64,000 nt of DNA from Staphylococcus sp. ACRSN (GCF_022346615.1 NZ_JAKRNS010000005.1:124001-188000); one strand, 5' to 3'; counted from the stretch's first letter, positions 51,192-60,750 are shown. Made by a program: numbers and translations. Notes: generated by a model from the sequence alone, not told the origin.

Positions 51192-52973
51192 GTGAAAAAA
51201 ATCATTGGTATTTCCATGGTTGCTTTAACGATGATATTAAGTGGTTGTAGTATACCAACTAAGTCAGAATTAAAGGATTCTACACAACATGTAAATGTTA
51301 AGGGAGAAAAACCTACTATAAAATTTTTAGGTCAGGCTAGTTATGAAAATGATATGAATATCGTTAAAGATCAACTTGAAACGGCTGGATTTAACGTGAA
51401 GATGAATATTCAACCTGATTATGGTAGTTACAGAACGCAACGTGAAGCGGGAAACTATGATATTGAAATTGACGATTGGACAACCGTATTCGGTGATCCA
51501 AATTACTCAATGAGTTCATTATTTGGTTCGGAAGGATCAAACAGTTTAATTAAAGATGTTAATGTAGATAAAATGATAAATAATGCTAGTAAAGAAGATA
51601 AAAGTAAAGCAAAAGAGACTTATAAAAAATTAGAAAATGAAGTCATTTTTAAACAGGGGTATATGGCACCATTATATGGCGCTAAGAAAAATTTAGTTTA
51701 CGATAATAAAGTATTATCCCCAAAAAGCGTAGGGTTACCAAACTCTCGCGCTTTAATTTGGCAACAATTTGATTACAATAACAAAAATGATAGAGGTACA
51801 CGCCCTCTTGTTATGACACAAGAAGATGGTGAGCTTCAATCCTTAGATCCAATACGGTCAATTGCACCTTCTGTCTATGGTATAGATATGAATATGTATA
51901 CTCGACTACTAACATTGAACGACAATGACCAAATTACAACGGATGGTTCCTTAAGTAAAGATTATGCAGTTGGTAAGTCTAATGATGAATTTTATTTCTT
52001 GTTAAGAGATGATGATTATTTTGCAAAAGTTGAAAAAGGTGCAGCGAAGAAAACAACTGAAAGAGTTAGTGCAGACGATGTGAAATTTTCTTTAGATAGG
52101 GCAAGAGATAAGCATTCAGTACCAGATAATAACACTTATAATATGCATCAACATATTAAAAATGTTGAAAAGCTATCGGATGCAAATATGAATCAATTGA
52201 AAAATGTTAATAGTAAAGATGGGAAATCAATCTATGATAAATTGATTAAGAAACACGGAGTTAAATCGTTAGTTACAAATGATAATGAAGTAAATAACAA
52301 AAAAGGTGACTATCAGATTGTTAAGATATCTACAGATCAACCTATGCCTAAAGAAGTGAACTACCTAACACATTCTTCAGCGGGTATTTTGTCTAAAAAA
52401 TATGTTACACAAATTAATAATAATAAAAATTCACCAGATTATGGTGACGCAAGTGCGATTCCTTCTAAAGATCATTTGGATAATCAATTATATGCTAGTG
52501 GACCATATATCATGACTAAGAAAAACAGTTATCAATCTTCTTTAATGCGTAATCCAGGATTTAATGAGGATGAGAAAAGTGAGTACGGACCTGCCAAAAT
52601 CAAAAATATTACGATGAAATTTAATGATGATCCTGATAATACTGTATCAGAAGTACGTAACCATTCTATAGATATGGTTACAGATGTAGATCAAAAAAAC
52701 TTTGATTTAATCAAATCGGATAAAGACTTAAGTATTACTAGAAAAAATGGGCGTAAATCAGTATTTTTAATGATAAATAGTAAAAGTGGCATCTTTAAAG
52801 ATAATCCTTCATTGAGACGAGCAGTAGTCTATGCTATGAATCAACAGCAATTTATTAAATTTTATAGAGGAGATAAATTTAGAATTGCTTCACCAGTTAC
52901 CCCATTACTTGATACAGGTAATAAACAACGCCAAGATTTAAACTTAGTGGAACAAGAAATAAATAAGAAATAG
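51192..52973 (+). CDS. gisD: Glutathione-binding lipoprotein GisD (RGD-containing)
   Basis: A 593-residue extracellular lipoprotein. Signal and lipobox: ISMVALTMILSGCS, Cys near residue 19. Order of SBP_bac_5 parts is unusual: residues about 35-200 (PTIKFLGQASYENDMNIVKD, QPDYGSYRTQREAGNYDI) look like the C-terminal lobe of OppA/DppA proteins, and the segment that normally starts the mature protein (RPLVMTQEDGELQSLDPIRS, FLLRDDDYFAK) follows at about 210. It ends where other family members are mid-chain (NPSLRRAVVYAMNQQQFI, then an RGD near 570). Start GTG 51192 behind AGGAGGG. It binds the substrate for GisBC. Confidence 0.88.
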   Translation: MKKIIGISMVALTMILSGCSIPTKSELKDSTQHVNVKGEKPTIKFLGQASYENDMNIVKDQLETAGFNVKMNIQPDYGSYRTQREAGNYDIEIDDWTTVFGDPNYSMSSLFGSEGSNSLIKDVNVDKMINNASKEDKSKAKETYKKLENEVIFKQGYMAPLYGAKKNLVYDNKVLSPKSVGLPNSRALIWQQFDYNNKNDRGTRPLVMTQEDGELQSLDPIRSIAPSVYGIDMNMYTRLLTLNDNDQITTDGSLSKDYAVGKSNDEFYFLLRDDDYFAKVEKGAAKKTTERVSADDVKFSLDRARDKHSVPDNNTYNMHQHIKNVEKLSDANMNQLKNVNSKDGKSIYDKLIKKHGVKSLVTNDNEVNNKKGDYQIVKISTDQPMPKEVNYLTHSSAGILSKKYVTQINNNKNSPDYGDASAIPSKDHLDNQLYASGPYIMTKKNSYQSSLMRNPGFNEDEKSEYGPAKIKNITMKFNDDPDNTVSEVRNHSIDMVTDVDQKNFDLIKSDKDLSITRKNGRKSVFLMINSKSGIFKDNPSLRRAVVYAMNQQQFIKFYRGDKFRIASPVTPLLDTGNKQRQDLNLVEQEINKK

Positions 52974-53100
52974 AATTAAGTATGTTGTAGGTCGAATTTA
53001 TAAGCGTTTTAACATTAAAAGATAGCCTGAAATAAAAGTGAAACTATCTCATGTTAGCTTTGAATTTCGGCCTTTTCTACTAAATTAGGAGGAACTTTAA

Positions 53101-55104
53101 TTGAAGTTGAATAGTAAAGTGATAAATGAAGGCGTGAAAAATGAGGAAGGCTTGATATCAGTCTCCCACCCATTAGCTGCAGATGTCGGGAGAGAAATTC
53201 TAGATCAAGGTGGAAATGCAATAGATGCTGTTATTGCGATGCAACTTTCGTTAAATGTCGTAGAACCATTTACCTCAGGCATTGGAGGCGGAGGTTATTT
53301 ACTTTATTATGATAATAAAACTAAAAAAGTAAAAGCGTTTGATGCTAGAGAAACTGCACCTAAAAATATTGATAGACATTTTTATTTAGATGACAAAGGC
53401 GAGCATAAAAATTTCTTTGATTTAAGTACACATGGCAAAACAGTTGCTATACCAGCGATACCTAAATTATTTGAGCACTTGCATAAAAATTATAGTAATT
53501 TAACACTTTCACAATTGATAAATCCTGCAATAGAACAAGCTGAAAATGGGCATAAAGCTAATTGGGCAACTGAAAAGTATTCTAAACATCAAATTGAGCG
53601 TATTAACAAATTTAAAGAGACACAACGTGTCTATACCAATGAAGTAGGAGATTATTTCCATAAAGATGATTGGATAACGTTTCCTGATATCGCAAAAACA
53701 TTTCGTATCATAAGAGATCAAGGATTTGAGGCATTTTATACTAGTGAAATAGCTGATAAATTAGTAGATATCGTGCATGAAAATGGAGGAACGATTACTA
53801 AGGATGATTTACTGGAATATCAAATTCAAATTAAAGAACCAGTTACATCGAATTATCGTGGTTATGATATACATGGAATGGGCCCTTCTAGTTCTGGTGG
53901 CATAACAGTTATTCAAATCCTGAAGTTGTTGGAGCAATTTGATATTAGTGCCATGGGTCCACGTTCAACAGATTATTTACATCATTTAATCGAATCTATG
54001 CATATTGCATATAGTGACAGAGCTAAATTTATAGCAGATGACGCTTTTTACGACATTCCAGTTAAAGAACTAATCGATGAATCCTATTTGAAAGAGCGTA
54101 GTCAACTTATTCATGATGATTATGCTAATTTTGAAATCGGACCAGGAAGTACTATTCCTTCTGTTGAGTCACATACTAATGTAGATGAAAAGCATACAGA
54201 AACTACACACTTTTCCGTAACTGATAAAGATGGAAATATCGCATCTTTTACTACATCAATAGGAATGATTTATGGATCAGGTATGACTATACCAGGATAC
54301 GGTATTCTATTGAATACAACGATAGATGGTTTTGACGTTGTTGAAGGAGGAATCAATGAAATTGAATCCAATAAACGTTCTTTAAGTAATATGTCCCCTA
54401 TAATTGTTACTAAAGATGATCAACCAGTATTAGAAGTCGGTGCTCCAGGTGCAATCAGCATTATTGCTAGTGTTGTACAGACATTAATTAATGTTATTGA
54501 TTTTGATATGACAATTCAACAAGCAATTGGTGAACCTCGTATCTATACGAGTAATCCCTCAAGAATAGAATGGGAGCGTCAATTTAAACAAAGTACAATC
54601 CTTGAATTAATAGCCAAAGGTCATGCCTTTGAGCTAAATCCCGAAAGTTATATTGGTGACGTACATGGCCTACAATTTGATATTGAAAACGGCTTGGTTA
54701 GAGGGGGAACAGACGATACCCGAGAAGGCGTGGTTATAGGGAAAAATGACAAATATGTAAGCATACAAGAACCTCCTATAGAACAACAAGTAGATGCACC
54801 TTTTAGAATTTACTTAAACAAAGTAGCACTACCGTTATTTAAGTTTCAAACTAAGATTATTAAAGGTAAGTTTTTCATTTTAACAGAAATTGCGAATTTT
54901 ATATTTAATCATAAAAGTAATAATAAGTATATACAAATTATCGAAGACCAAGAATTTATTGATATTGAAGCATTTTCTAAAAGTTTAGAATATAAAGTTG
55001 TAAAAGAAGAAAAAAATCTTTATCTATATAAGGATTTTGAACAAAGAATTGATGAAAATGAAGCAGAATATTATCGATATGACAAAGAAAGTATTACACG
55101 ATAA
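53101..55104 (+). CDS. ggt: Gamma-glutamyltransferase Ggt
   Basis: A 667-residue gamma-glutamyltransferase. The catalytic Thr begins TTHFSVTDKDGNIASFTTS near residue 375, the point of autoprocessing; upstream VEPFTSGIGGGGYLLYY and downstream GAPGAISIIASVVQTLINVI are family signatures. There is no signal peptide, so it is intracellular, fitting a role in splitting imported glutathione into glutamate and Cys-Gly. Some 95 residues beyond the usual end form a C-terminal extension (from about 570). The start is TTG 53101, 8 bases after AGGAGG. It follows gisD by 127 bases. Confidence 0.93.
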   Translation: MKLNSKVINEGVKNEEGLISVSHPLAADVGREILDQGGNAIDAVIAMQLSLNVVEPFTSGIGGGGYLLYYDNKTKKVKAFDARETAPKNIDRHFYLDDKGEHKNFFDLSTHGKTVAIPAIPKLFEHLHKNYSNLTLSQLINPAIEQAENGHKANWATEKYSKHQIERINKFKETQRVYTNEVGDYFHKDDWITFPDIAKTFRIIRDQGFEAFYTSEIADKLVDIVHENGGTITKDDLLEYQIQIKEPVTSNYRGYDIHGMGPSSSGGITVIQILKLLEQFDISAMGPRSTDYLHHLIESMHIAYSDRAKFIADDAFYDIPVKELIDESYLKERSQLIHDDYANFEIGPGSTIPSVESHTNVDEKHTETTHFSVTDKDGNIASFTTSIGMIYGSGMTIPGYGILLNTTIDGFDVVEGGINEIESNKRSLSNMSPIIVTKDDQPVLEVGAPGAISIIASVVQTLINVIDFDMTIQQAIGEPRIYTSNPSRIEWERQFKQSTILELIAKGHAFELNPESYIGDVHGLQFDIENGLVRGGTDDTREGVVIGKNDKYVSIQEPPIEQQVDAPFRIYLNKVALPLFKFQTKIIKGKFFILTEIANFIFNHKSNNKYIQIIEDQEFIDIEAFSKSLEYKVVKEEKNLYLYKDFEQRIDENEAEYYRYDKESITR

Positions 55105-55274
55105 TATTTTAATGAAATGCTGTTATATCAATGCTCAATCAAATAATTATAATAAAATTATTAATAAATTGTTAGGTTATATTACTTTGTGTGTAATAAC
55201 TATTTACACAAATTTTTAATTTTCTGAAAACTATAATAGAATTACATTATGCTTCAAACAAGAGGAGTGATTAT

Positions 55275-55331
55275 ATGTTATCAGGATTATTAAAACCAAT
55301 TGTTGATTTAGTAGCTGCATTAGGTCTGTAA
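55275..55331 (+). CDS. 18-residue amphipathic peptide, PSM-like candidate
   Basis: GAGGAG at 55262-55267 is 7 bases before ATG 55275, which opens MLSGLLKPIVDLVAALGL and a TAA stop. The pattern of leucine, isoleucine and valine every three to four residues with one Lys and one Asp suggests an amphipathic membrane-active helix like phenol-soluble modulins, but it matches none that I know. A TATAAT lies at 55232-55237, and a terminator at 55472 gives a predicted RNA of about 265 bases with a long 3' part. A second in-frame stretch GVTGV follows the stop. Confidence 0.5.
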   Translation: MLSGLLKPIVDLVAALGL

Positions 55332-55471
55332 GGTGTAACAGGTGTGTAAGATAGCTTTCGATAAAACAACGCCAAGTTTTATCAATCATATTGTAATCCC
55401 AAAAATGTCTAGTTTGAACGTTGTCGGTTAGAATCTTCAGTAAATGTATGTACTGGTAATACTTCCTACAT

Positions 55472-55510
55472 AAAGCCCACTCTATCTTCAAGATAGAATG
55501 GGCTTTTGTA
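55472..55510. terminator. Bidirectional terminator
   Basis: AAAGCCCACTCTATCTT (55472-55488) pairs with AGATAGAATGGGCTTTT (55490-55506) apart from a central mismatch. It lies between the peptide gene and the convergent LysR gene. Confidence 0.8.
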
Positions 55511-55519
55511 TTTTAAATA

Positions 55520-56398
55520 TTATTTAACAGATAAATTCACTTCTTGTAAAAATAATTTAATCAAGGGATTATCCCAACTTTTTTTCTTGGTTAATGCAAA
55601 TGTATAAAAATATGGCAAATCGCCATAAACTGGATTAATTATTTTCAATTGTTGATTTTGTATTTCAGTGGCAACTGTTCTAAATGGTAAAACACTAAAT
55701 CCTATATTATCTAAAAGGAAAGTTTTTATCGTGTGAATACTCCATAATTCAGTTTTTTTCTTTAAATTAATATCATGCAGTGCAATGAATTTTTCAAAAG
55801 CTAATCGATAGGTGCTATCCTTTTCATTAATTACAAAATGGTTATATACATTATTACTCAATAGTTCTGGCAGTGTGTCAGGTGCATCATAATGTGTAAC
55901 GATAACTAATCGTTCCGTGGATAACTTACTTGTATGAATATATTTATTATTTATGGTTTCATTTACGACAAATGCAATATCGACCTCGCTATTCATTAAT
56001 AAAGTTTGATTATAACTACAAGAATTATTATAAATATCTAATTCTATTTCAGGATATTTTGTTATAAAATTTTTGATTATATCACTGAGACCTGTCGTTA
56101 AAACCGACTCTGGCGCTGCAATTTTTAATGTGCCCTTATTAATATTTTGGTTTGAAATATTTAATATTTCATCGTGTGTAGCAATATAATCATTAATTAA
56201 TGGTAATAATTGAATTAAAAATTCTGTTGGTACAAGTTGCTTATGGTGATGCGTGAATAAATTATTTTGTAATTCCATTTCTAATTGATGAATTTGTTGT
56301 GAGATATTTGATTGTGTGTAGTTAAGCAATCTAGCTGTGTCAGTATAACTACGTGTTTTTACTAACGTCTTTAAAATCGTTAACTGTTTGATGTTCAT
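55520..56398 (-). CDS. LysR family transcriptional regulator
   Basis: A 292-residue LysR regulator. The winged helix is MNIKQLTILKTLVKTRSYTD, then TARLLNYTQSNISQQIHQLE, and the effector domain begins GTLKIAAPESVLTTGLSD. It is divergent, with a gap of about 90 bases, from a LysE-type exporter, the usual arrangement for ArgP/LysG-like control of an amino acid exporter. That exporter is the likely target. The start is ATG 56398. Confidence 0.88.
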   Translation of the reverse strand: MNIKQLTILKTLVKTRSYTDTARLLNYTQSNISQQIHQLEMELQNNLFTHHHKQLVPTEFLIQLLPLINDYIATHDEILNISNQNINKGTLKIAAPESVLTTGLSDIIKNFITKYPEIELDIYNNSCSYNQTLLMNSEVDIAFVVNETINNKYIHTSKLSTERLVIVTHYDAPDTLPELLSNNVYNHFVINEKDSTYRLAFEKFIALHDINLKKKTELWSIHTIKTFLLDNIGFSVLPFRTVATEIQNQQLKIINPVYGDLPYFYTFALTKKKSWDNPLIKLFLQEVNLSVK

Positions 56399-56490
56399 CG
56401 AATCACCTATTAATTTTATTTATAAAATGATAATAACATTAATTTTACTTATTTAAATGTTGAACATAAAATTTACATGAGGTGAATTTT

Positions 56491-57060
56491 ATGACGGCAT
56501 TTTTAATATATGTATTTGTAACATCCATTACGCCTGGGCCAAGCAATTTATATATTTTAGATTCATCAAAAACTTATGGCATTAAAGGTGCAAAAAAATT
56601 TATTACGGGTGTACTGATCGGATTCTTATTTCTTGCAGTAATCTCAGTGCTAATATTATTTAAATTTGAAAATGTTATTATAAAAATTGAGTTGTTACTG
56701 AAATATTTGGGATTTATTTACTTAATTTACTTAGCGTATAAAACATACCGTTCGACAAAGAAAGATGTAAATAATAAAGCATATGAGACGTTTAAAGCAG
56801 GATTTTTATTGCAGGTGCTCAATATGAAATCATTATTATTCTTTATAACGTTAATGGGCGCATTTATTTTACCTATAGCAAATGAAAATGCAACGCTATC
56901 TTTATATATGATTATGACCGTAGTCATTGGTTGGTTGTGCTTATTGGCATGGGGATTTTTAGGAAGCTTTTTAAAAAGTTATATAGAACAATATGATCGA
57001 CCATTTAAAATTGTGATGTCCTTATTATTACTTTATTCTGCAATTAGTATATTTCTATAA
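56491..57060 (+). CDS. LysE/RhtB family amino acid exporter
   Basis: A 189-residue membrane protein with six helices. The family signature at the N-terminus reads VTSITPGPSNLYILDSSKTY (the PGP motif), followed by GIKGAKKFITGVLIG. LysE/RhtB proteins export amino acids or related compounds; the substrate here is unknown. Start at ATG 56491 with GAGGTGA at 56479-56485; GTG 56482 lies inside that site. A LysR gene is divergent from it. Confidence 0.88.
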   Translation: MTAFLIYVFVTSITPGPSNLYILDSSKTYGIKGAKKFITGVLIGFLFLAVISVLILFKFENVIIKIELLLKYLGFIYLIYLAYKTYRSTKKDVNNKAYETFKAGFLLQVLNMKSLLFFITLMGAFILPIANENATLSLYMIMTVVIGWLCLLAWGFLGSFLKSYIEQYDRPFKIVMSLLLLYSAISIFL

Positions 57061-57210
57061 AGTTCAATTAAACATAAATTACATAATAAGTATGGTATAG
57101 AAGTATATTTGTTCATGAAATTTTATTATACATTCTCATAATTTAAAAACGAATAACAATCTTTGAAGTATTATTTTAGCCACTCTAAATATTAATATAA
57201 CAAAGAAACT

Positions 57211-57244
57211 GACTGCGACATACTTCATGTCGTAGTCTTTTTTT
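57211..57244 (+). terminator. Terminator after the LysE-type gene
   Basis: GACTGCGACAT (57211-57221) pairs with ATGTCGTAGTC (57227-57237), followed by eight or more T. The remaining 120 bases to the next promoter hold no gene. Confidence 0.85.
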
Positions 57245-57360
57245 TATACTAAAAGTTACCATTATATAAATTTTATTAGAAAAGAAATTATAAAAAACTT
57301 TAGTAGAGCACATGTTGAATTAATATAAATATTATAAATTTAATGATGTAAAAATTAAAA

Positions 57361-57389
57361 TTGACATTTAAAAACTGCAGTGATATCTT
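57361..57389 (+). promoter_or_regulatory. Predicted promoter of the yxe-like operon
   Basis: TTGACA (57361-57366), 17-base spacer, TATCTT (57384-57389), 48 bases before the first gene. No T-box or S-box is visible; I cannot identify a CymR site with confidence. Confidence 0.6.
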
Positions 57390-57436
57390 TAAGTCTTAGT
57401 AGAATAATCGGGATTAATAGAGAAGTAGGTGCAATA

Positions 57437-58738
57437 ATGGAAAAGAAATATATGAAATTGGGATTATTTTTAGCGGGATATGGGCATCACGTTGCGAGTT
57501 GGAGGCATCCACATGCAGCAGAAAGAGGTCCGATGGATTTAAATCATTTAGTGGATATTGCTAAAACAGCAGAAAAAGGGAAATTTGATTTACTATTTCT
57601 AGCAGATAGTTTGTTTGTTTCTGAAACGTCACATCCAAATATATTAAGTCGATTTGAACCATTGACATTATTATCGGTGTTGGCCAGAGAAACTCAATCA
57701 ATAGGATTAGCAAGTACAGCATCAACCACTTACGAAGAACCATTTCACCTAGCACGTATCTTTAGTTCATTAGACCATATTAGTAATGGACGAGCAGCAT
57801 GGAATATTGTGACTTCATCTATTAATAGTACAGCTGAAAATTTTAATGGAACGAGACACATGGAACATGAATTGCGTTACGAACGCGCTGAAGAATTTGT
57901 AGAAGTGACTAATAAATTATGGCGTTCTTGGGAAAGTGATACCTTCTTACGTAATAAGCAAGATGGTGAATTTATAAATGCATCTAAATTACATACAATC
58001 GATCATCAAGGGAAGCATTTTAAAGTGAAAGGCCCTTTAAATATTGAGCAATCTCCACAAGTTAGACCATTGTTAATTCAAGCAGGTTCATCACCTACAG
58101 GAACAGAACTAGCCGCAAAAGTTGCGGATGTTGTATTTACTGCACAGAGTAATAAACCAGATGCACAGTCATTTTATGAAAAATTAAAACAAAAGGCGAA
58201 GCGTTATGATAAATCAAATAACCAAATCGCAATTATGCCTGGTCTATTTCCTGTGATTGGAGATACTGAAGCACAAGCAAATCAATATTATCAAGAATTA
58301 CAAGATTTAATTTTACCTGAAGTTGGATTAAAAATATTAGCACCATATGTCGGCGAAATCGATCTCACACAGTATGATTTGTCTACAAGATTTGCTGACA
58401 TTAACTTCGATACAGGTAATGGTGTTCAAAGTAGATTCGAAGTGATATTAAAAGATGCCGAAGCAAACGACTTAACACTCGAACAAGTGATGAAACAAGT
58501 TGCCGGATCAAGAGGTCATCACATAGTAATAGGAACGCCAGAACAAGTTGCAGATAAAATGGAAGATTGGTTCGTAAATCAAGCGGCAGATGGATTTAAT
58601 ATTATGCCCCCGCTTTTACCTACACAATTTGAAAAATTTGTTGAGCAAGTGATACCTATTTTACAAGAAAGAAATTTAGTCCAAAAAGCATATACTGCTG
58701 GGACACTGAGAGAAAAATTTGGTTTAACCAATCATTAG
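57437..58738 (+). CDS. yxeK: YxeK-like FMN-dependent monooxygenase (S-(2-succino)cysteine pathway)
   Basis: A 433-residue NtaA/SnaA/DszA-family monooxygenase. Typical segments: FLAGYGHHVASWRHPHAAER, GRAAWNIVTSSINSTAENF and LLIQAGSSPTGTELAAKVAD. In B. subtilis YxeK opens N-acetyl-S-(2-succino)cysteine at the C-S bond. The gene order that follows (acetyltransferase, permease, ATPase, PrpD-like, binding lipoprotein) matches the yxe operon, which makes this the best annotation. The start is ATG 57437, behind AGTAGGTGC. It resembles the lone paralogue at 40196. Confidence 0.87.
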   Translation: MEKKYMKLGLFLAGYGHHVASWRHPHAAERGPMDLNHLVDIAKTAEKGKFDLLFLADSLFVSETSHPNILSRFEPLTLLSVLARETQSIGLASTASTTYEEPFHLARIFSSLDHISNGRAAWNIVTSSINSTAENFNGTRHMEHELRYERAEEFVEVTNKLWRSWESDTFLRNKQDGEFINASKLHTIDHQGKHFKVKGPLNIEQSPQVRPLLIQAGSSPTGTELAAKVADVVFTAQSNKPDAQSFYEKLKQKAKRYDKSNNQIAIMPGLFPVIGDTEAQANQYYQELQDLILPEVGLKILAPYVGEIDLTQYDLSTRFADINFDTGNGVQSRFEVILKDAEANDLTLEQVMKQVAGSRGHHIVIGTPEQVADKMEDWFVNQAADGFNIMPPLLPTQFEKFVEQVIPILQERNLVQKAYTAGTLREKFGLTNH

Positions 58739-58751
58739 GGAGGCACAAGTG

Positions 58752-59306
58752 ATGACTAATATACGTAGAGCTACGTATGAAGATGCCGAGATTATTGTAG
58801 CGTTGATGTACCAAGCGTACGAGCCGATAAGAGATTTGGGTATTCATTTTGAATCAGCACATCCAACGATTGAAAAAATAAATAAGAATATAAAAGAAAA
58901 TATTTGTTATGTGTATGAAGTAGACGACAAGTTAATAGGAACAATTTCTTTAAGAATGCCTTGGAGTCATAATCCAGGTCCTTACCATTTCCCGCATATA
59001 TGGTGGCTTGCTACACATCCATCATATAAAGGACAAGGGATAAGTAAATTATTGCTTGATTATATTGAAGCAGATGCCATCAATCAAAATTTTCATTCTC
59101 CAGCCGTCACTTTAGGTACAGCAAGCAATCATCCATGGCTAGTTGAGATGTATGAGCATAGAGGTTATCAAAAATTTGGTAGTAAAGACCTTGGGAAGGG
59201 TCATATTACCCAATATTTAATAAAAGTCATAGATGAGACGTTATTTGAAGGTACGGAAATACTTAAACAGAAATTTACAGATATTACTTATAAGGAGGAT
59301 GAATAA
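58752..59306 (+). CDS. yxeL: YxeL-like GNAT N-acetyltransferase
   Basis: A 184-residue GNAT acetyltransferase. The acetyl-CoA loop is WLATHPSYKGQGISKLLLDY, and SPAVTLGTASNHPWLVEMYE with RGYQKFGS forms the C-terminal half. By analogy with B. subtilis YxeL it acetylates S-(2-succino)cysteine before the monooxygenase step. The start is ATG 58752, 8 bases after GGGAGG, and 13 bases after the yxeK-like stop. Its end overlaps the ribosome site of the permease gene. Confidence 0.85.
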   Translation: MTNIRRATYEDAEIIVALMYQAYEPIRDLGIHFESAHPTIEKINKNIKENICYVYEVDDKLIGTISLRMPWSHNPGPYHFPHIWWLATHPSYKGQGISKLLLDYIEADAINQNFHSPAVTLGTASNHPWLVEMYEHRGYQKFGSKDLGKGHITQYLIKVIDETLFEGTEILKQKFTDITYKEDE

Positions 59307-59307
59307 T

Positions 59308-59979
59308 TTGGATTTTGATCCGATATATTTTTTAGAAAGCTTTCCTAAAATATTACCTTTTTTACCAATTACACTTTATTTAGCACTTATCTCCTTAGTT
59401 ATATCAGTTGTTGGGGGATTAGTGCTTGCACTTATTCTTAAAGCCAATATACCTGTTATAAAACATTTGGCACTATTATATATTTCCTTTTTCCGTTCCA
59501 TACCGAGTCTGGTTCAACTCTTTCTAATTTATTATGGATTACCACAATTAATTCCTGATATGAAAGTTATCGATGCTTTAACTGCAGCGATAATAGGATT
59601 AAGTGTAAAAAATTCAGCATATTTAGCAGAAATATTTAGAGCAGCAATCTCCTCAGTAGATAAAGGTCAATTTGAGGCTGCTCATTCTATAGGTATGAGT
59701 AAAACACGTACATATTTTTCAATCATTTTACCGCAAGCTACAAAGAACGCTATACCAGCAACAGGAAATATTTTTGTCGGTTTAATCAAAGAAACATCAT
59801 TAGTATTTACACTAGGTGTGACAGAAATATTTGCTAAAAGTAAACTTTTAGCATCTGCTTCATATAAATTTTTAGAGACTTTTTTAGCAGTAGCAATTAT
59901 TTATTGGATAGTAACAATTATTTTCAGCTACCTACAAAATATATTAGAAAAACGAGTGAATAAACCATACGAAAAGTGA
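59308..59979 (+). CDS. yxeN: YxeN-like amino acid ABC transporter permease
   Basis: A 223-residue polar amino acid-type permease with about five helices; the N-terminus has SFPKILPFLPITLYLALISL and the coupling loop reads QFEAAHSIGMSKTRTYFSII. It begins with a TTG at 59308, 9 bases after GGAGG and one base after the acetyltransferase stop. Length matches B. subtilis YxeN (224). With the ATPase and lipoprotein below it forms one importer. Confidence 0.87.
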   Translation: MDFDPIYFLESFPKILPFLPITLYLALISLVISVVGGLVLALILKANIPVIKHLALLYISFFRSIPSLVQLFLIYYGLPQLIPDMKVIDALTAAIIGLSVKNSAYLAEIFRAAISSVDKGQFEAAHSIGMSKTRTYFSIILPQATKNAIPATGNIFVGLIKETSLVFTLGVTEIFAKSKLLASASYKFLETFLAVAIIYWIVTIIFSYLQNILEKRVNKPYEK

Positions 59980-59989
59980 GGTGTTATGA

Positions 59990-60730
59990 ATGATTAAAGT
60001 CAATCATTTAAAGAAGTCATTTGGCAAAACTGAAGTACTAAAAGATATTAATTTTGAATTAAATCAAGGAGAAGTATTGGCAATTATTGGACCATCTGGT
60101 TCAGGAAAGTCTACTTTATTGAGATGTTTAAATTGGTTAGAACAACCAGATGGTGGAACAATTTCAATAAACAACATTGATATTGAAATAGAAAATATCA
60201 ATAAGAAACAAAAACAACAATTAATTAAACAATCAGCAATGGTATTTCAACATTATAATTTATTTAAAAATAAAACAGTACTTCAAAATGTCACGATTGG
60301 CTTGAAGACAAATAAGCAATTAGATCGTAGTGCTATTGATGCACGTGCAAGTGATTACATCGAGCAGGTTGGTTTATCTGATTTCAAACACAAATATCCA
60401 GTAACTTTATCTGGGGGACAACAACAGCGTGTCGGTATAGCTCGAGCATTGGCGTTAGATACACCAGTATTACTTTTTGATGAACCTACATCAGCACTTG
60501 ATCCTGAACTTGTATCTGGTGTATTGAATGTCATTAAATCCGTAGCAAAATTAAACAAAACACTGATAATCGTTACGCATGAAATGTCCTTTGCTGAGGA
60601 TATCGCTGATAAAGTCATATTTATGGAAGATGGTTTTATTGTGGAAAGTGGTACTCCGAAACAAATTTTTAACAATCCAAGACAGGAACGTACTGCAGAA
60701 TTTGTGAAAAATGATAAAGGTGTTAAATAA
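59990..60730 (+). CDS. yxeO: YxeO-like amino acid ABC transporter ATPase
   Basis: A 246-residue ABC ATPase of the polar amino acid group. Walker A IGPSGSGKSTLLRCLNWLEQ, signature TLSGGQQQRVGIARALAL, Walker B VLLFDEPTSALDPE and switch His in LIIVTHEMSFAED. The start is ATG 59990, behind GTGAGGTG, 10 bases after the permease. Length close to B. subtilis YxeO (249). Confidence 0.9.
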   Translation: MIKVNHLKKSFGKTEVLKDINFELNQGEVLAIIGPSGSGKSTLLRCLNWLEQPDGGTISINNIDIEIENINKKQKQQLIKQSAMVFQHYNLFKNKTVLQNVTIGLKTNKQLDRSAIDARASDYIEQVGLSDFKHKYPVTLSGGQQQRVGIARALALDTPVLLFDEPTSALDPELVSGVLNVIKSVAKLNKTLIIVTHEMSFAEDIADKVIFMEDGFIVESGTPKQIFNNPRQERTAEFVKNDKGVK

Positions 60731-60750
60731 AATAGAGGTGATGCTATATC

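Noticed and set aside
55231..55491. Minus-strand 86-codon frame over the PSM-like peptide region
   Set aside because: Low-complexity His/Leu/Tyr-rich translation without a ribosome site; the plus-strand peptide has a strong one.
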